Source: an uncultured Nostocoides sp. (GTDB taxonomy: Bacteria > Actinomycetota > Actinomycetes > Actinomycetales > Dermatophilaceae). Taken from it: a DNA stretch of 64,000 nt. Location of the stretch: contig CALMQX010000027.1 of the NCBI GenBank assembly GCA_937873315.1, positions 1 through 64,000 of the forward strand, in the 5' to 3' direction. Below, piece after piece: positions 54,660 to 63,465 of this stretch (its first letter is position 1; every line of letters begins with the position of its first letter). The notes beneath the pieces were generated by a model that was not told the DNA's origin, ran no database searches, and was given only the letters and a program-made list of their open reading frames with translations. Position numbers and translations under genes: made by a program.

Positions 54660-55928
54660 TCACCGGGGGTTTTGCGCCACCACGGAGGTGTAGACACCGG
54701 CCAATTCATCGGCCGCCACCGCCCAGCTGTAGGGCTTGAGCAGGTACTCGACCTCGTCACGGGCAGCGGCCCGGACACCAGCGCCGCCGTCCAGGATTGT
54801 CCCGAGGGCACGGCTCAGGCTCGCCGCGTCACCCTGGTTGAACAACACATGCGCTCCGCAGGAGCACTCGTCAAGCACCTCGCGGTGGGGAGCAATATCT
54901 GAGGCCACGACCGGGATGCCGTACGAGATGGCTTCGAGCAGCGTCAGCGGAAGCCCCTCGAGATCCGAGGGCTGCACAAAGGCCGCGGCATTGGTGTACA
55001 GCGCGCGCAGGTCAGCTCCGTGGAGGTAGCCGGGGAAGACCACCCGCTCATCCGCGGCGGCCGCCTGGTGGAGTGAGGCGACATAGTCGTCGGTGAACGA
55101 GGATCCCCCGACGATGGCGACCTTGACGTCCTGGGGCAGCGCCTTCATGGCCTCGATCAGCAGATCTGGCCGCTTCTCCGGCACGACCCGCCCAACGAAG
55201 AGGACGTACCGCCCAGGAGTAAGTCCGAACTCAGCCGCGAGGGCATCAGGGAGCGGCTCCACCTGCGGGGCGGCAACCCCATTGGGGATATAGCGCGCAT
55301 CGGTGTCAAAGCGCTCCGAGTAGTGCTCCGCCAGGGTCTTGCTAACGGTGACCACCTGATCGGGCACGTGTCCACTCATCCAGTGGGCCAGATTGAGCAC
55401 CTTGGCGGCCAGCCCACCCCACTTGGCCCGCTCGTTGTCCAAGCCATGCACCGTGAGCACAACCTTCTGGCGCCCGAGGAAGCGCGGCAGCGGTGCAGCC
55501 AGGCCCGGTCCCATAGCGTGGTAGTGAATGACGTCGGCACCGGAAGCCATCGCGTGCACGGTGGAGGTGAACGAATGAACAATGGCATCGAGATGCTTGC
55601 TCTTGATGGTCGGCGTGACCTTGAGCCGAATTCCTCTGTAGGACTCTGGGATAACAGCGCCATCTGCGTACGTGGTGCGGCAGTAGGCCGTCACCTCAAG
55701 ATCCTTGCGGGCGCTCAGCAACTCACCTAGCTGCTCGACATGGTGCTCGATCCCGCCGAAGGTCGCGGGCAAGCCCTTTTGACCGATCATTGCCACCTTG
55801 AGCGGACCAGACCGGTTCCTGCGCCCGGGCCGCAACCGCTGAAGGCCCCGCGAAACTCCACTTACGCCCGACGCCGTGCGCGCCCCTGCCGCATCGCTTC
55901 CACGACCAGGCGAAACCAAAAATGCCAT
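54660..55928 (-). CDS. Glycosyltransferase family 4
   Basis: This 422-residue protein has a basic N-terminal extension (about 1-42) then a GT-B fold: VAMIGQKGLPATFGGIEHHV (about 46-65), VLFVGRVVPEKRPDLLIEAM (about 240) and the EGLPLTLLEAISYGIPVVAS motif (about 325). The N-terminal GQKGxPA.GG.E pattern is typical of rhamnosyl/galactosyl transferases of exopolysaccharide loci. The start at ATG 55928 is uncertain. It stands alone between the terminator at 54602 and the cysN operon. Confidence 0.86.
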   Translation of the reverse strand: MAFLVSPGRGSDAAGARTASGVSGVSRGLQRLRPGRRNRSGPLKVAMIGQKGLPATFGGIEHHVEQLGELLSARKDLEVTAYCRTTYADGAVIPESYRGIRLKVTPTIKSKHLDAIVHSFTSTVHAMASGADVIHYHAMGPGLAAPLPRFLGRQKVVLTVHGLDNERAKWGGLAAKVLNLAHWMSGHVPDQVVTVSKTLAEHYSERFDTDARYIPNGVAAPQVEPLPDALAAEFGLTPGRYVLFVGRVVPEKRPDLLIEAMKALPQDVKVAIVGGSSFTDDYVASLHQAAAADERVVFPGYLHGADLRALYTNAAAFVQPSDLEGLPLTLLEAISYGIPVVASDIAPHREVLDECSCGAHVLFNQGDAASLSRALGTILDGGAGVRAAARDEVEYLLKPYSWAVAADELAGVYTSVVAQNPR

Positions 55929-56098
55929 GGATGAATCCCCTGAATCCCTGCGTCCGAAGTCCCTGCGAATCCGGATCATCACACCCCTGCGATGCGATTC
56001 CCACTGATTCTACCCGGCCCGCGCGACACGAACAACCGGTATGCGAAATCCACAGCGGACTCGCCAGCTCACGAGCAGTGCCGCACCGAAGGGCGACG

Positions 56099-56136
56099 CG
56101 TTGTGGGGGCCGCTCGGCTCCGCGGCCCCCACAACG
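56099..56136 (-). terminator. Terminator of the sugar transferase-cysQ-cysD-cysN unit
   Basis: A perfect 15-bp stem (56099-56113 with 56122-56136) and 8-base loop lie 10 bases beyond the cysN stop on the leftward strand. No T-run follows. It separates cysN from the GT4 gene at 54660. Confidence 0.75.
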
Positions 56137-56145
56137 GCGCCGCCA

Positions 56146-57396
56146 CTAGGGCAGGTGGATCATCCCGGCCGCGACCGTGCGGTTCGTGCCTTCATCGATC
56201 AGCACGAAGCCGCCGGTGGTCCGGTTGGTGCCATAGTCATCGCACAGGAGCGGGACCGTGGTCCGCAGCCGGATACGCCCAATGTCGTTGAGGGAGAGGC
56301 TCGTTGCCGCCTCGTCGCGATGCAGTGTGTTGACATCAAGCCGGTACTGCAGGTCCTTGACGATGCAGCGAGCGGACCGCGTGGTGTGCTTGATGGAGTA
56401 CTTCTTGCCGACCTGGAAGGGTGCGGTCTCATCCATCCAGCAGATCATCGCGTCGATGTCCTGGGTCACCGTGGGTGCATTGTGCGGGCGACAGATGAGG
56501 TCCCCCCGAGAGATGTCGATTTCATCCTCAAGGCGGATGGTCACCGCCATCGGCGGGTAAGCCTCCTCGACCTCCTTGCCAGCGATCTCGACGGCCGCGA
56601 TCTTGGAGGAGAAGCCCGAGGGCAGCACCATCACATCGTCGCCCTTCTTCAGGACGCCGCCGGCGATCTGACCGGCATACCCGCGGTAGTCGTGGTACTC
56701 GTCGCTGATCGGGCGCACCACATACTGAACCGGGAACCGTGCATCGATGAGGTTGCGGTCACTGGCCACGTGTACGTGCTCCAGATGATGCAAGAGGCTC
56801 GGCCCGTCGTACCACGGCATGTTCTCCGAGCGATCGACGACGTTGTCTCCGCGAAGCGCGGAGACCGGGATGACCTCCAGATCGCGGACCCGCAACTTGG
56901 TGGCGAACGCGGTGAACTCGGCGTGAATGCGGTCGAAGACCTGCTGGTCCCAGTCGACTAGGTCCATCTTGTTGACGACGAGCACGAGGTGCGGCACCTG
57001 GAGCAGGGTCGCCAAGAAGGCGTGCCGACGGCTCTGCTCGACCAGGCCCTTGCGCGCGTCCACGAGGATCAGGGCAAGGTCGGCGGTCGAGGCGCCGGTG
57101 ACCATATTGCGGGTGTACTGAATGTGGCCAGGCGTGTCCGCGATGATGAACTTGCGCTTGGGGGAAGCGAAGTAGCGGTAAGCCACATCAATGGTGATGC
57201 CTTGCTCTCGCTCGGCCCGAAGCCCGTCGGTGAGCAACGCGAGGTTGACGTTCTCGTCCCCACGCTCGCGGGAAACCCGCTCGACCGCGTCGATCTGGTC
57301 CTCGAAGACCGTCTTGCTGTCATAGAGAAGGCGGCCGATCAGAGTGCTCTTGCCGTCGTCGACCGAGCCGGCGGTGGCGAATCGCAGAATATCCAT
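56146..57396 (-). CDS. cysN: Sulfate adenylyltransferase subunit 1 (GTPase)
   Basis: CysN is the GTPase that drives ATP sulfurylase (with CysD) to make APS. The 416-residue protein has the G1 loop GSVDDGKSTLIGRLL (10-24), DTPGH (G3) and NKMD (G4), plus the beta-barrel domains. No APS kinase domain is fused, unlike many actinobacterial CysNC, which fits the separate CysC in this locus. Start and stop share bases with cysD (TGATG). Confidence 0.95.
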   Translation of the reverse strand: MDILRFATAGSVDDGKSTLIGRLLYDSKTVFEDQIDAVERVSRERGDENVNLALLTDGLRAEREQGITIDVAYRYFASPKRKFIIADTPGHIQYTRNMVTGASTADLALILVDARKGLVEQSRRHAFLATLLQVPHLVLVVNKMDLVDWDQQVFDRIHAEFTAFATKLRVRDLEVIPVSALRGDNVVDRSENMPWYDGPSLLHHLEHVHVASDRNLIDARFPVQYVVRPISDEYHDYRGYAGQIAGGVLKKGDDVMVLPSGFSSKIAAVEIAGKEVEEAYPPMAVTIRLEDEIDISRGDLICRPHNAPTVTQDIDAMICWMDETAPFQVGKKYSIKHTTRSARCIVKDLQYRLDVNTLHRDEAATSLSLNDIGRIRLRTTVPLLCDDYGTNRTTGGFVLIDEGTNRTVAAGMIHLP

Positions 57397-58310
57397 CAGA
57401 AGTACCCCTCACGCTTGCGGTCTTCCATGGCCGCCTCGCTGAACTTGTCGTCACCTCGGGTCGCGCCGCGCTCGGTGATGCGGGTGGTCGCGACCTCGTC
57501 GACGATCTTGTCGATGGTGTCCGCGTCCGATTCGACGGCCGCGGTCAGGCTGGCGTCTCCGACCGTGCGGTAACGCACCTGGCGCGTCGTGACCTGCTCA
57601 CCCTCCCGGGCCTGGATGAACTCGTTGACGGCATACAACATGCCCCCGCGGTCGACGACCTCGCGTTCGTGCGCGTAATAGATCGAGGGCAGCTCGATCT
57701 CCTCGCGGCGGATGTAATGCCAAATGTCGAGCTCAGTCCAGTTCGACAGTGGGAACACCCGGATGGACTCACCCGCGTGGATTCGCCCGTTGTAGATCGA
57801 CCACAACTCGGGACGCTGGTTCTTGGGATCCCACTGACCGAACTCGTCACGGAAGGAGTAGATCCGCTCCTTGGCGCGGGCCTTATCCTCATCGCGCCGG
57901 GCACCACCGAAGATGGCGGTATACGCGCCTCGCTCAATGGCGTCGAGCAGCACCGGGGTCTGGATCCGGTTGCGGGTGCCGTCGGGCGGCTCGACCACGG
58001 AACCGGAGTCGATCGCATCCTGGACCTTGGCCACCACGAGGTTCACCCCCAAGCGCCCCACGGTGCGATCGCGATACTCCAGCACCTCGGGGAAGTTGTG
58101 GCCGGTATCCACATGCAGCACCGGGAAGGGCACCCGGGCCGGGTGGAATGCCTTAGCGGCCACATGCAGCATGACGATGGAGTCCTTGCCGCCGGAGAAG
58201 AGCAACACAGGCTTCTCGAACTCGGCGACCACCTCCCGCATAATGAACATGGCTTCGGCCTCGAGGGTGTCCAGCTGGCTGAGCTGGTAGAGGCCCTGCG
58301 GTGTACTCAC
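57396..58310 (-). CDS. cysD: Sulfate adenylyltransferase subunit 2
   Basis: CysD is the PP-loop ATP sulfurylase catalytic subunit. The 304-residue protein has the SGGKDS motif (about 39-44), VDTGHNFPE and ARRDEDKARAKERI, and ends with the family tail EAAMEDRKREGYF. It is coupled to cysQ upstream (4-base GTGA overlap) and cysN downstream. Confidence 0.96.
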   Translation of the reverse strand: MSTPQGLYQLSQLDTLEAEAMFIMREVVAEFEKPVLLFSGGKDSIVMLHVAAKAFHPARVPFPVLHVDTGHNFPEVLEYRDRTVGRLGVNLVVAKVQDAIDSGSVVEPPDGTRNRIQTPVLLDAIERGAYTAIFGGARRDEDKARAKERIYSFRDEFGQWDPKNQRPELWSIYNGRIHAGESIRVFPLSNWTELDIWHYIRREEIELPSIYYAHEREVVDRGGMLYAVNEFIQAREGEQVTTRQVRYRTVGDASLTAAVESDADTIDKIVDEVATTRITERGATRGDDKFSEAAMEDRKREGYF

Positions 58311-59071
58311 GGGTGTCCCTCACTCGTCAGATTGGCGATCGCGGCCAGGAGTGGCCCTGCGATCTCGGGTCGGCAGATAAGCAGGTCAGGCAGAAGCGGA
58401 TTAGCACGGTTGTACGCCAACGCGCTCCCGTCGATCCGGCTGGCGTGCAGTCCGGACGCAAGAGCGACCGCAACGGGAGCGGCAGAGTCCCATTCGTACT
58501 GGCCACCGGCATGCACATAGGCATCGACGGTGTCATCCAGTACTGCGGTCGCCTTAATCCCTGCCGAGCCCATCGGCACCAACTCGGCACCCAGTCGCTC
58601 AGCGAGGGCCGTGACGAATGCCGGTGGGCGGCTGCGGCTGACCGCAAGGCGGATGGTCTCAGGCAGGCCCTGGGGACGCATTGGCGGCTGGTCGGTCGCC
58701 AGAATGTCACCGCGAGCGGGCCGACCCACGGCGCCGGCGACGAGAGCGCCGTCCTCCCACAGGGCTACGTGCACAGCCCAGTCGTCCCGCGGAATCTCGC
58801 CGAACTCGCGGGTGCCATCCAAGGGATCAACGATCCAGACGCGCCGCGCGGACAGTCGTGCGTGGTCGTCCTTGCCTTCCTCAGACAGGACCGCGTCATC
58901 CGGACGAGCCTCGCGCAGCGCGTCCATCAGCAACTCATGTGACTTGGCGTCTCCCGCGGCTCGCAGTTCCCCGGCATCCTCGGGCGCCCCCGCCCACTCC
59001 TCTCGGATGCTCAGCAGGAGGTCGCCTGCCCGCTGCGCTAACTCGCGCGCCAAGGCATGGTCGTCGGTCAT
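58307..59071 (-). CDS. cysQ: 3'(2'),5'-bisphosphate nucleotidase CysQ family
   Basis: CysQ removes the 3'-phosphate from PAP, the by-product of sulfotransfer that inhibits sulfotransferases. The 254-residue inositol-phosphatase-fold protein has the metal motifs SEEGKDD and DPLDGTREF (about 82-90) and the C-terminal WDSAAPVAVA. A frame upstream lacks homology; the ATG at 59071 is used. Its presence with cysD/cysN and four sulfotransferases completes a PAPS cycle. Confidence 0.92.
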   Translation of the reverse strand: MTDDHALARELAQRAGDLLLSIREEWAGAPEDAGELRAAGDAKSHELLMDALREARPDDAVLSEEGKDDHARLSARRVWIVDPLDGTREFGEIPRDDWAVHVALWEDGALVAGAVGRPARGDILATDQPPMRPQGLPETIRLAVSRSRPPAFVTALAERLGAELVPMGSAGIKATAVLDDTVDAYVHAGGQYEWDSAAPVAVALASGLHASRIDGSALAYNRANPLLPDLLICRPEIAGPLLAAIANLTSEGHP

Positions 59072-59126
59072 GGTAAATCCCTCACATTGGTGATCGTATC
59101 GGTCGGCTTCGAGGCGTAGCGGGTGG

Positions 59127-60659
59127 TCAGTAGGCCCCCGTACCCCGCACCACGGCTTTGACCGTCCGCACGAGGATCTGTGCGTCCAGCGCCAGCGACC
59201 AGTTGTCGACATACCAAAGGTCGAGCCGCAATGAATCCTCCCACGACAGGTCGCTACGCCCGGAGACCTGCCACAGACCGGTCATCCCCGGACGGACCCG
59301 CAAGCGCCGCATAGCATCATCCTCATAGGTGTCGACCTCGCTCTTGAGCGGCGGACGGGGACCCACGAGGGACATCTGGCCCTTGACCACATTGAAGATC
59401 TGCGGCAACTCATCGATCGAGTACTTGCGCAGGATCGCGCCCACCCGGGTGACCCGTGGGTCTTTGCGCAGTTTGAACAGAGTCTCGTTGCCGTCGTGTT
59501 GTGACGCTAGTTGAGCAAGTCGGGCCTCAGCGTCGACAGCCATCGACCGGAACTTGATCATGGTGAAAGGTTGTCCACCATCGCCTACCCGCTCTTGCCG
59601 GAAGAAGGCTGGGCCGCGGTCATCGAGTTTGATCAGGAGCGCAATCGCCAGCAAGATCGGCGACATCACGACCAGGATCGACAGGCCCACCACGCGGTCG
59701 ATGACCGCCTTGAGTCGATAAGCCACCCCACTGGTGACGGGCCGCTCGACGTGCAGCATGGGCAGGCCCTCAGCGCGCCGCAAACTCAGACGGGGGCCGG
59801 CCACCTCGACGATGCCCGGCGAGACCAGCAGGTCCACTCCGCGCTGCTCCAGCATCCAGCCGAGGCGCCGCAGAGCGTGGCCGGCGAGGTCGGGATGGCT
59901 GGACACGGCGACCACCTCGGCATCGAGATCGTCCACTGCGTCGAGGGTGTCGTACGGCGTGCCGACCAGCTGCACCCCCTCCAGGATCGGGTCGTTGAGC
60001 GCGGCACTGTCCAGATCGGAGACGCAGGCTCCGACGACCCGCAGCCCGATGGTCTCGGGGTCGCGGCGAATCTGCCGGACCATCTCGGCCACGGTATCCG
60101 CGCGCCCGACCACCACGGTGTTCTGAAGCCGTTCGCCACGACGCCTGGCGCGCACGATCCCCTGACGCAGCAGCCAGCGCCCGAGCCCGGTGCCAATGAT
60201 GAGCAGGGGAACGGCGACGAGCATGAAGCCGCGGGACACCTCGAGTTTGAAGGCATACGAAAGGAAGGCCACGACTGCGGTCAGGATGAGTCCTGCGCGC
60301 GTGACGGCGCGATACTCATCGGTACCTGCGCCGATGAAACGGGCGGCATATGCGCCGGTGCGGTAGAGCGAGAGGAGCCAGACCGCCGGCAGCACGACCA
60401 ACGCCGTCCCCACCCAATGGCTGCCCAACCAGCTCGTCGAGGAACTGAACAACTCGGTGCGCGCGAGCAGCCCGACCAACGCGGCAACCAGGGCAACAGC
60501 GCCGTCCACCAGAGCGCACATGATCAGGTGCCGTCGCTGCCACCCCTGCAAGCCATGCACCACGCGCGCATGGCCATAGTGAGACAGATCGACGTGCGGT
60601 TCAGGACGTTGGCGAGCACGCTCACGCATCCCGTGTGGAGCGCGAAGCTCAACGCTCAT
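59127..60659 (-). CDS. Undecaprenyl-phosphate sugar phosphotransferase (WbaP/exopolysaccharide initiator)
   Basis: This 510-residue protein starts glycan synthesis by moving a sugar 1-phosphate onto the lipid carrier. It has about five membrane helices at the N-terminus, a central Rossmann-like CoA-binding-type domain (about 155-280), and the C-terminal bacterial sugar transferase domain (from about 310: [55 protein letters not shown]). Glucose or galactose is the usual substrate. ATG 60659 is chosen. It is the first gene of a unit with cysQ-cysD-cysN (55-base gap). Confidence 0.9.
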   Translation of the reverse strand: MSVELRAPHGMRERARQRPEPHVDLSHYGHARVVHGLQGWQRRHLIMCALVDGAVALVAALVGLLARTELFSSSTSWLGSHWVGTALVVLPAVWLLSLYRTGAYAARFIGAGTDEYRAVTRAGLILTAVVAFLSYAFKLEVSRGFMLVAVPLLIIGTGLGRWLLRQGIVRARRRGERLQNTVVVGRADTVAEMVRQIRRDPETIGLRVVGACVSDLDSAALNDPILEGVQLVGTPYDTLDAVDDLDAEVVAVSSHPDLAGHALRRLGWMLEQRGVDLLVSPGIVEVAGPRLSLRRAEGLPMLHVERPVTSGVAYRLKAVIDRVVGLSILVVMSPILLAIALLIKLDDRGPAFFRQERVGDGGQPFTMIKFRSMAVDAEARLAQLASQHDGNETLFKLRKDPRVTRVGAILRKYSIDELPQIFNVVKGQMSLVGPRPPLKSEVDTYEDDAMRRLRVRPGMTGLWQVSGRSDLSWEDSLRLDLWYVDNWSLALDAQILVRTVKAVVRGTGAY

Positions 60660-60902
60660 CGGATTACCCCTGCCTTCTCTTACACTCATCCTCGGCGACC
60701 ACCGACTGCACGCGGAAACTGGTGCGCGTGCGCATCCCACAACACCCCTGCGTGGGAGGGCGCATCAGCCGACTTGTTGACCGAGGCGCTGCCAAAGCAG
60801 CACTTGGAATCTACTCCGAGATGAGCCTCGCGTCTCTGCGATAGTACACATGCGGGACGGGAATATCCGAACGGACGATCCTTCATGGGGGCACCACAGC
60901 GC

Positions 60903-61520
60903 TCACCCCCGCGGGGCGTGCACCTGCTGCTGCGCGTCGACCAGCCCGCGCAGAACCAGGAGCTCGACGGCGTCGGCAGCATCGGAGAGCACGAACGGGA
61001 GCTCCTTGCGCTCGACTGGGGAAAAGTCGCGCAGAACGTAGTCGGCCGGGTCCATCCGCCCCGGAGGCCGTCCGATCCCGACCCGGACCCGGTGGTAGTC
61101 CTTGGTGCCGAGGGCGCCACTGATCGACCGAAGGCCGTTGTGACCGCCCTCGCCACCGTCGCGCTTGAGCCGCACCACCCCAGCGTCGATATCCAGCTCG
61201 TCGTGAATGACGATCAGTTGCTGCGTCGGCACCGAGAAGAAGGACATCAGCGCCTTCACCGGCCCGCCTGAGACATTCATGTATGCCGTGGGCACCGCCA
61301 GGATCGCCGCTGGCCCGGGGTTGCCGGGGAGTCCGCCAAGGCGCACCTGGGCGGCGATGGCTCCAGCCTTATGCGCGCGCAGCGAAGTCCCCGACCTGCG
61401 GGCCAACTCCTCGACCACCATGGCGCCCACGTTGTGCCGGTTGCCGGCATACTTCGCCCCGGGATTGCCTAGCCCGGCAACGAGCCAGGGGCCAGTCGCC
61501 GATCCGTCGCCCGCACTCAT
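60903..61520 (-). CDS. pth: Peptidyl-tRNA hydrolase
   Basis: Pth recycles tRNA from stalled peptidyl-tRNA. The 205-residue protein has the family signatures [17 protein letters not shown] (catalytic His), HDELDIDAG (catalytic Asp) and [15 protein letters not shown] 61520 is preferred over an upstream ATG inside a hairpin. It follows rplY, as in mycobacteria. Confidence 0.95.
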   Translation of the reverse strand: MSAGDGSATGPWLVAGLGNPGAKYAGNRHNVGAMVVEELARRSGTSLRAHKAGAIAAQVRLGGLPGNPGPAAILAVPTAYMNVSGGPVKALMSFFSVPTQQLIVIHDELDIDAGVVRLKRDGGEGGHNGLRSISGALGTKDYHRVRVGIGRPPGRMDPADYVLRDFSPVERKELPFVLSDAADAVELLVLRGLVDAQQQVHAPRG

Positions 61521-61538
61521 ACGGCCATTCTCCCTGAC

Positions 61539-61586
61539 GAGAGAGCCCCTTTCATTCACCTTGCGGTGAATGAAAGGGGCTCTCTC
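61539..61586 (-). terminator. 22-bp perfect hairpin between rplY and pth
   Basis: Arms 61539-61560 and 61565-61586 pair perfectly over 22 bp around the loop TTGC. On the leftward strand it starts 17 bases after the rplY stop and ends 18 bases before the pth start. There is no T-run, so it may act as an attenuator or I-shaped terminator within the rplY-pth unit. Confidence 0.85.
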
Positions 61587-61603
61587 GATGCTGTGCGCGC
61601 TGC

Positions 61604-62212
61604 TCAGGCTTCGTCGGTGCCTGCGTCGGCAGCGTCTGCGTCCGCAGCCTCGTCGCCCTCGCCCTCGGCGGCCATCGTCTCGGCCTCGGTCACATTGACC
61701 ACGAGCGCCTCGGGGTCGGTGATCAGGGTCGCGCCCGCAGGCAGCTCCACCTGGCCGGCCAGGATCTGGGTGCCGCCGGCAAGACCCTCAACCGAAACGG
61801 TCACAGACTCGGGGATGTGGGTGGCTTCAACCTCGAGGGAGAGGCTGGTGTGGTCGGTGGTCACCATCGTGTCGGGGGCGGCATTGCCCTCGATGTGCAC
61901 GGGGACATCCACGGTGACCTTCTCGCCCTTCTTGACGATCACGAGGTCGACGTGGTCGATGACCGGCTTGATCGGGTCGCGCTGCACGTCCTTGGCGAGC
62001 GCCAACTGCTCCTCGCCCTCCAGGACGATGGTCAGCAAGGCGTTGGCGTGCTTGAGCGCCATCATCGCGTCGTGCGCGGGGAGGGTGATGTGGATCGGGG
62101 TGCTGCCGTGGCCGTACATGACCGCGGGGACCTTGTGGTCACGGCGGATCTTGCGGGCGGCGCCCTTACCGAACTGAGTGCGCGGCTCGGCGTCGATGCG
62201 GTTGTCAGACAT
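61604..62212 (-). CDS. rplY: 50S ribosomal protein L25 (general stress protein Ctc)
   Basis: This 202-residue protein is the two-domain Ctc form of L25, which binds 5S rRNA. N-terminal [20 protein letters not shown] (about 16-35) and the second domain [20 protein letters not shown] are present, followed by an acidic Ala/Asp/Glu tail. ATG 62212. Confidence 0.95.
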   Translation of the reverse strand: MSDNRIDAEPRTQFGKGAARKIRRDHKVPAVMYGHGSTPIHITLPAHDAMMALKHANALLTIVLEGEEQLALAKDVQRDPIKPVIDHVDLVIVKKGEKVTVDVPVHIEGNAAPDTMVTTDHTSLSLEVEATHIPESVTVSVEGLAGGTQILAGQVELPAGATLITDPEALVVNVTEAETMAAEGEGDEAADADAADAGTDEA

Positions 62213-62353
62213 ATCGCAGGGGCTCCTTGGAGTTCAGGGGGAACGTCAATTCGTCCTCGACGCGGGACAGTGCACCGACATCTCGTCGATCACGGAGCGC
62301 ATCCGAGCAGCTCTGGCCGGTGCAGCGTCCCTCGCCGAGGCAACCAGGTGAGT

Positions 62354-63343
62354 CTAGGGGAGGTGCCCACTTCGTGAGAAATCGGCATCCTCCTGCGCCG
62401 ACTCATCGGTGGGAAGCGCGCTCCCACCATGCCTGGACTCACCGATCCGCACCGCCGCGACGCCAGCCAGGATCAGCAGACCGCCGACCAGTTGGATCGG
62501 GGTGGGCAGCTCGGACAGCAGCAGCCAGGCAAAGAGGATGGCAAAGAGCACCTCGGTGAGCCCCACGAAGGAGGCCACGGTGGAGCCCAGGTGGCGCGCG
62601 CCTACGATGCCGAGCACGTATGCCGCTGCCGCCGCGATGACGATGAGCTCAGCGAAGGCGACCCACGCGGGCACCTGGTGGCCCGCCAGCACGACCGTCG
62701 AGCCCCCGACGCGCATCGGCAGGATGCCCAAGGCGGCCAGCCCGATCAGTACCGTCCCGCCAGCGGCCAGCCCCAGACCGGCAAAGGCAGTCAAGGGGAT
62801 CCGGGTCTCACGAGCGGCAATGACGAAGTGACCCGCCAGCCCAGCGGCCGCGACCAGTCCCCAGAGCACGCCGAGTAGGTCCGGACGCAGCGCCCCGGTG
62901 ATATTCAGCACGAGGGCGAGCCCGGCCAGCGCCAAGGCGACCCCGAGCAACGTGAGCCGGTGGGGCGCCCGATGCGTGACCAGCCACATCCACAGCACGA
63001 CGAGCACGACTCCCAGGAACTCCAAGAGCAGGGCCACGCCCACCGGAAGGCGTTCAATGGCCTGGAAATAGCCGAGTTGGGCGGCGCCCACGCCTAGTGC
63101 GCCATACAGGACAGTGATGGGCAGCTCGCGGCGCAGGGCAGCCCATTGGCCGCGCATCGACCACAGTGCCCACGGCAAGAGTGCCGCGGCCGCACCGGCG
63201 ATACGCAGGATCACCACAGTGGGCGGAGCCCAACCGGCCTCGATGAGGGCCTTGGCGAAGGGGCCAGAGGTGCCGAACGATGCGCTGGACAGCAGCAAAG
63301 CCAGCAAACCCAAGCCCATCCGTTGGCGCAGGGCCTCGACCAT
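62354..63343 (-). CDS. EamA/DMT family membrane transporter
   Basis: This 329-residue protein has ten transmembrane helices as two EamA repeats (first from LLALLLSSASFGTSGPFAKA; second from LLGVLWGLVAAAGLAGHFVI). Substrate unknown; amino acid or metabolite export is common in the family. The ATG at 63343 has GGAG 6 bases upstream, better than the GTG at 63346. It diverges from the CGNR regulator gene across an operator-like array. Confidence 0.88.
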   Translation of the reverse strand: MVEALRQRMGLGLLALLLSSASFGTSGPFAKALIEAGWAPPTVVILRIAGAAAALLPWALWSMRGQWAALRRELPITVLYGALGVGAAQLGYFQAIERLPVGVALLLEFLGVVLVVLWMWLVTHRAPHRLTLLGVALALAGLALVLNITGALRPDLLGVLWGLVAAAGLAGHFVIAARETRIPLTAFAGLGLAAGGTVLIGLAALGILPMRVGGSTVVLAGHQVPAWVAFAELIVIAAAAAYVLGIVGARHLGSTVASFVGLTEVLFAILFAWLLLSELPTPIQLVGGLLILAGVAAVRIGESRHGGSALPTDESAQEDADFSRSGHLP

Positions 63344-63390
63344 CACTCACTCCATTCCGCTGACACGGGGGCCGCACAGGTCCTGCTCGC

Positions 63391-63465
63391 GTCATGAGCC
63401 ATCTATACTTGACTCATGACAGTACGCAGGGGGTCGTCATGAGTCAAGCAGTGTTCACTCATGAC
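63391..63465. promoter_or_regulatory. Four GTCATGAG half-sites in alternating orientation, 22-23 bases apart
   Basis: GTCATGAG or its complement occurs at 63391-63398 (+), 63413-63420 (-), 63436-63443 (+) and 63458-63465 (-). The inner two extend to a perfect 13-base inverted repeat (63408-63420 and 63436-63448) with a 15-base spacer across the CGNR gene start. A possible -10 box, TATACT, lies at 63404-63409. The spacing is close to two DNA turns, as for cooperative regulator binding. Confidence 0.75.

Larger units (their letters stand above)
37136..60659. other. Accessory locus for a putative sulfated extracellular polysaccharide
   Basis: Nineteen genes between mfd and pth combine polysaccharide assembly (sugar-phosphate transferase, two GT4 enzymes, Wzx-like flippase, Wzy-like polymerase/ligase, Wzz-like chain protein), PAPS metabolism (CysD, CysN, APS kinase, CysQ), four sulfotransferases, two putative polysaccharide-degrading lipoproteins and a secreted propeller/Fn3 protein. 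mfd, rplY and pth are close neighbours in mycobacteria, so this block interrupts a conserved region. The GTATGCCG octamer common elsewhere is almost absent here. No integrase, IS element or flanking direct repeat was seen. Confidence 0.75.

Noticed and set aside
37000..60902. Phage or transposon carrying the glycan locus
   Set aside because: No integrase, transposase, terminal inverted repeat or target duplication was found at either edge.
61540..61586. Two divergent frames that both begin MNERGSL
   Set aside because: They arise because the 22-bp palindrome puts the same sequence on both strands. pth is better started at 61520, and the rightward frame is antisense to rplY.
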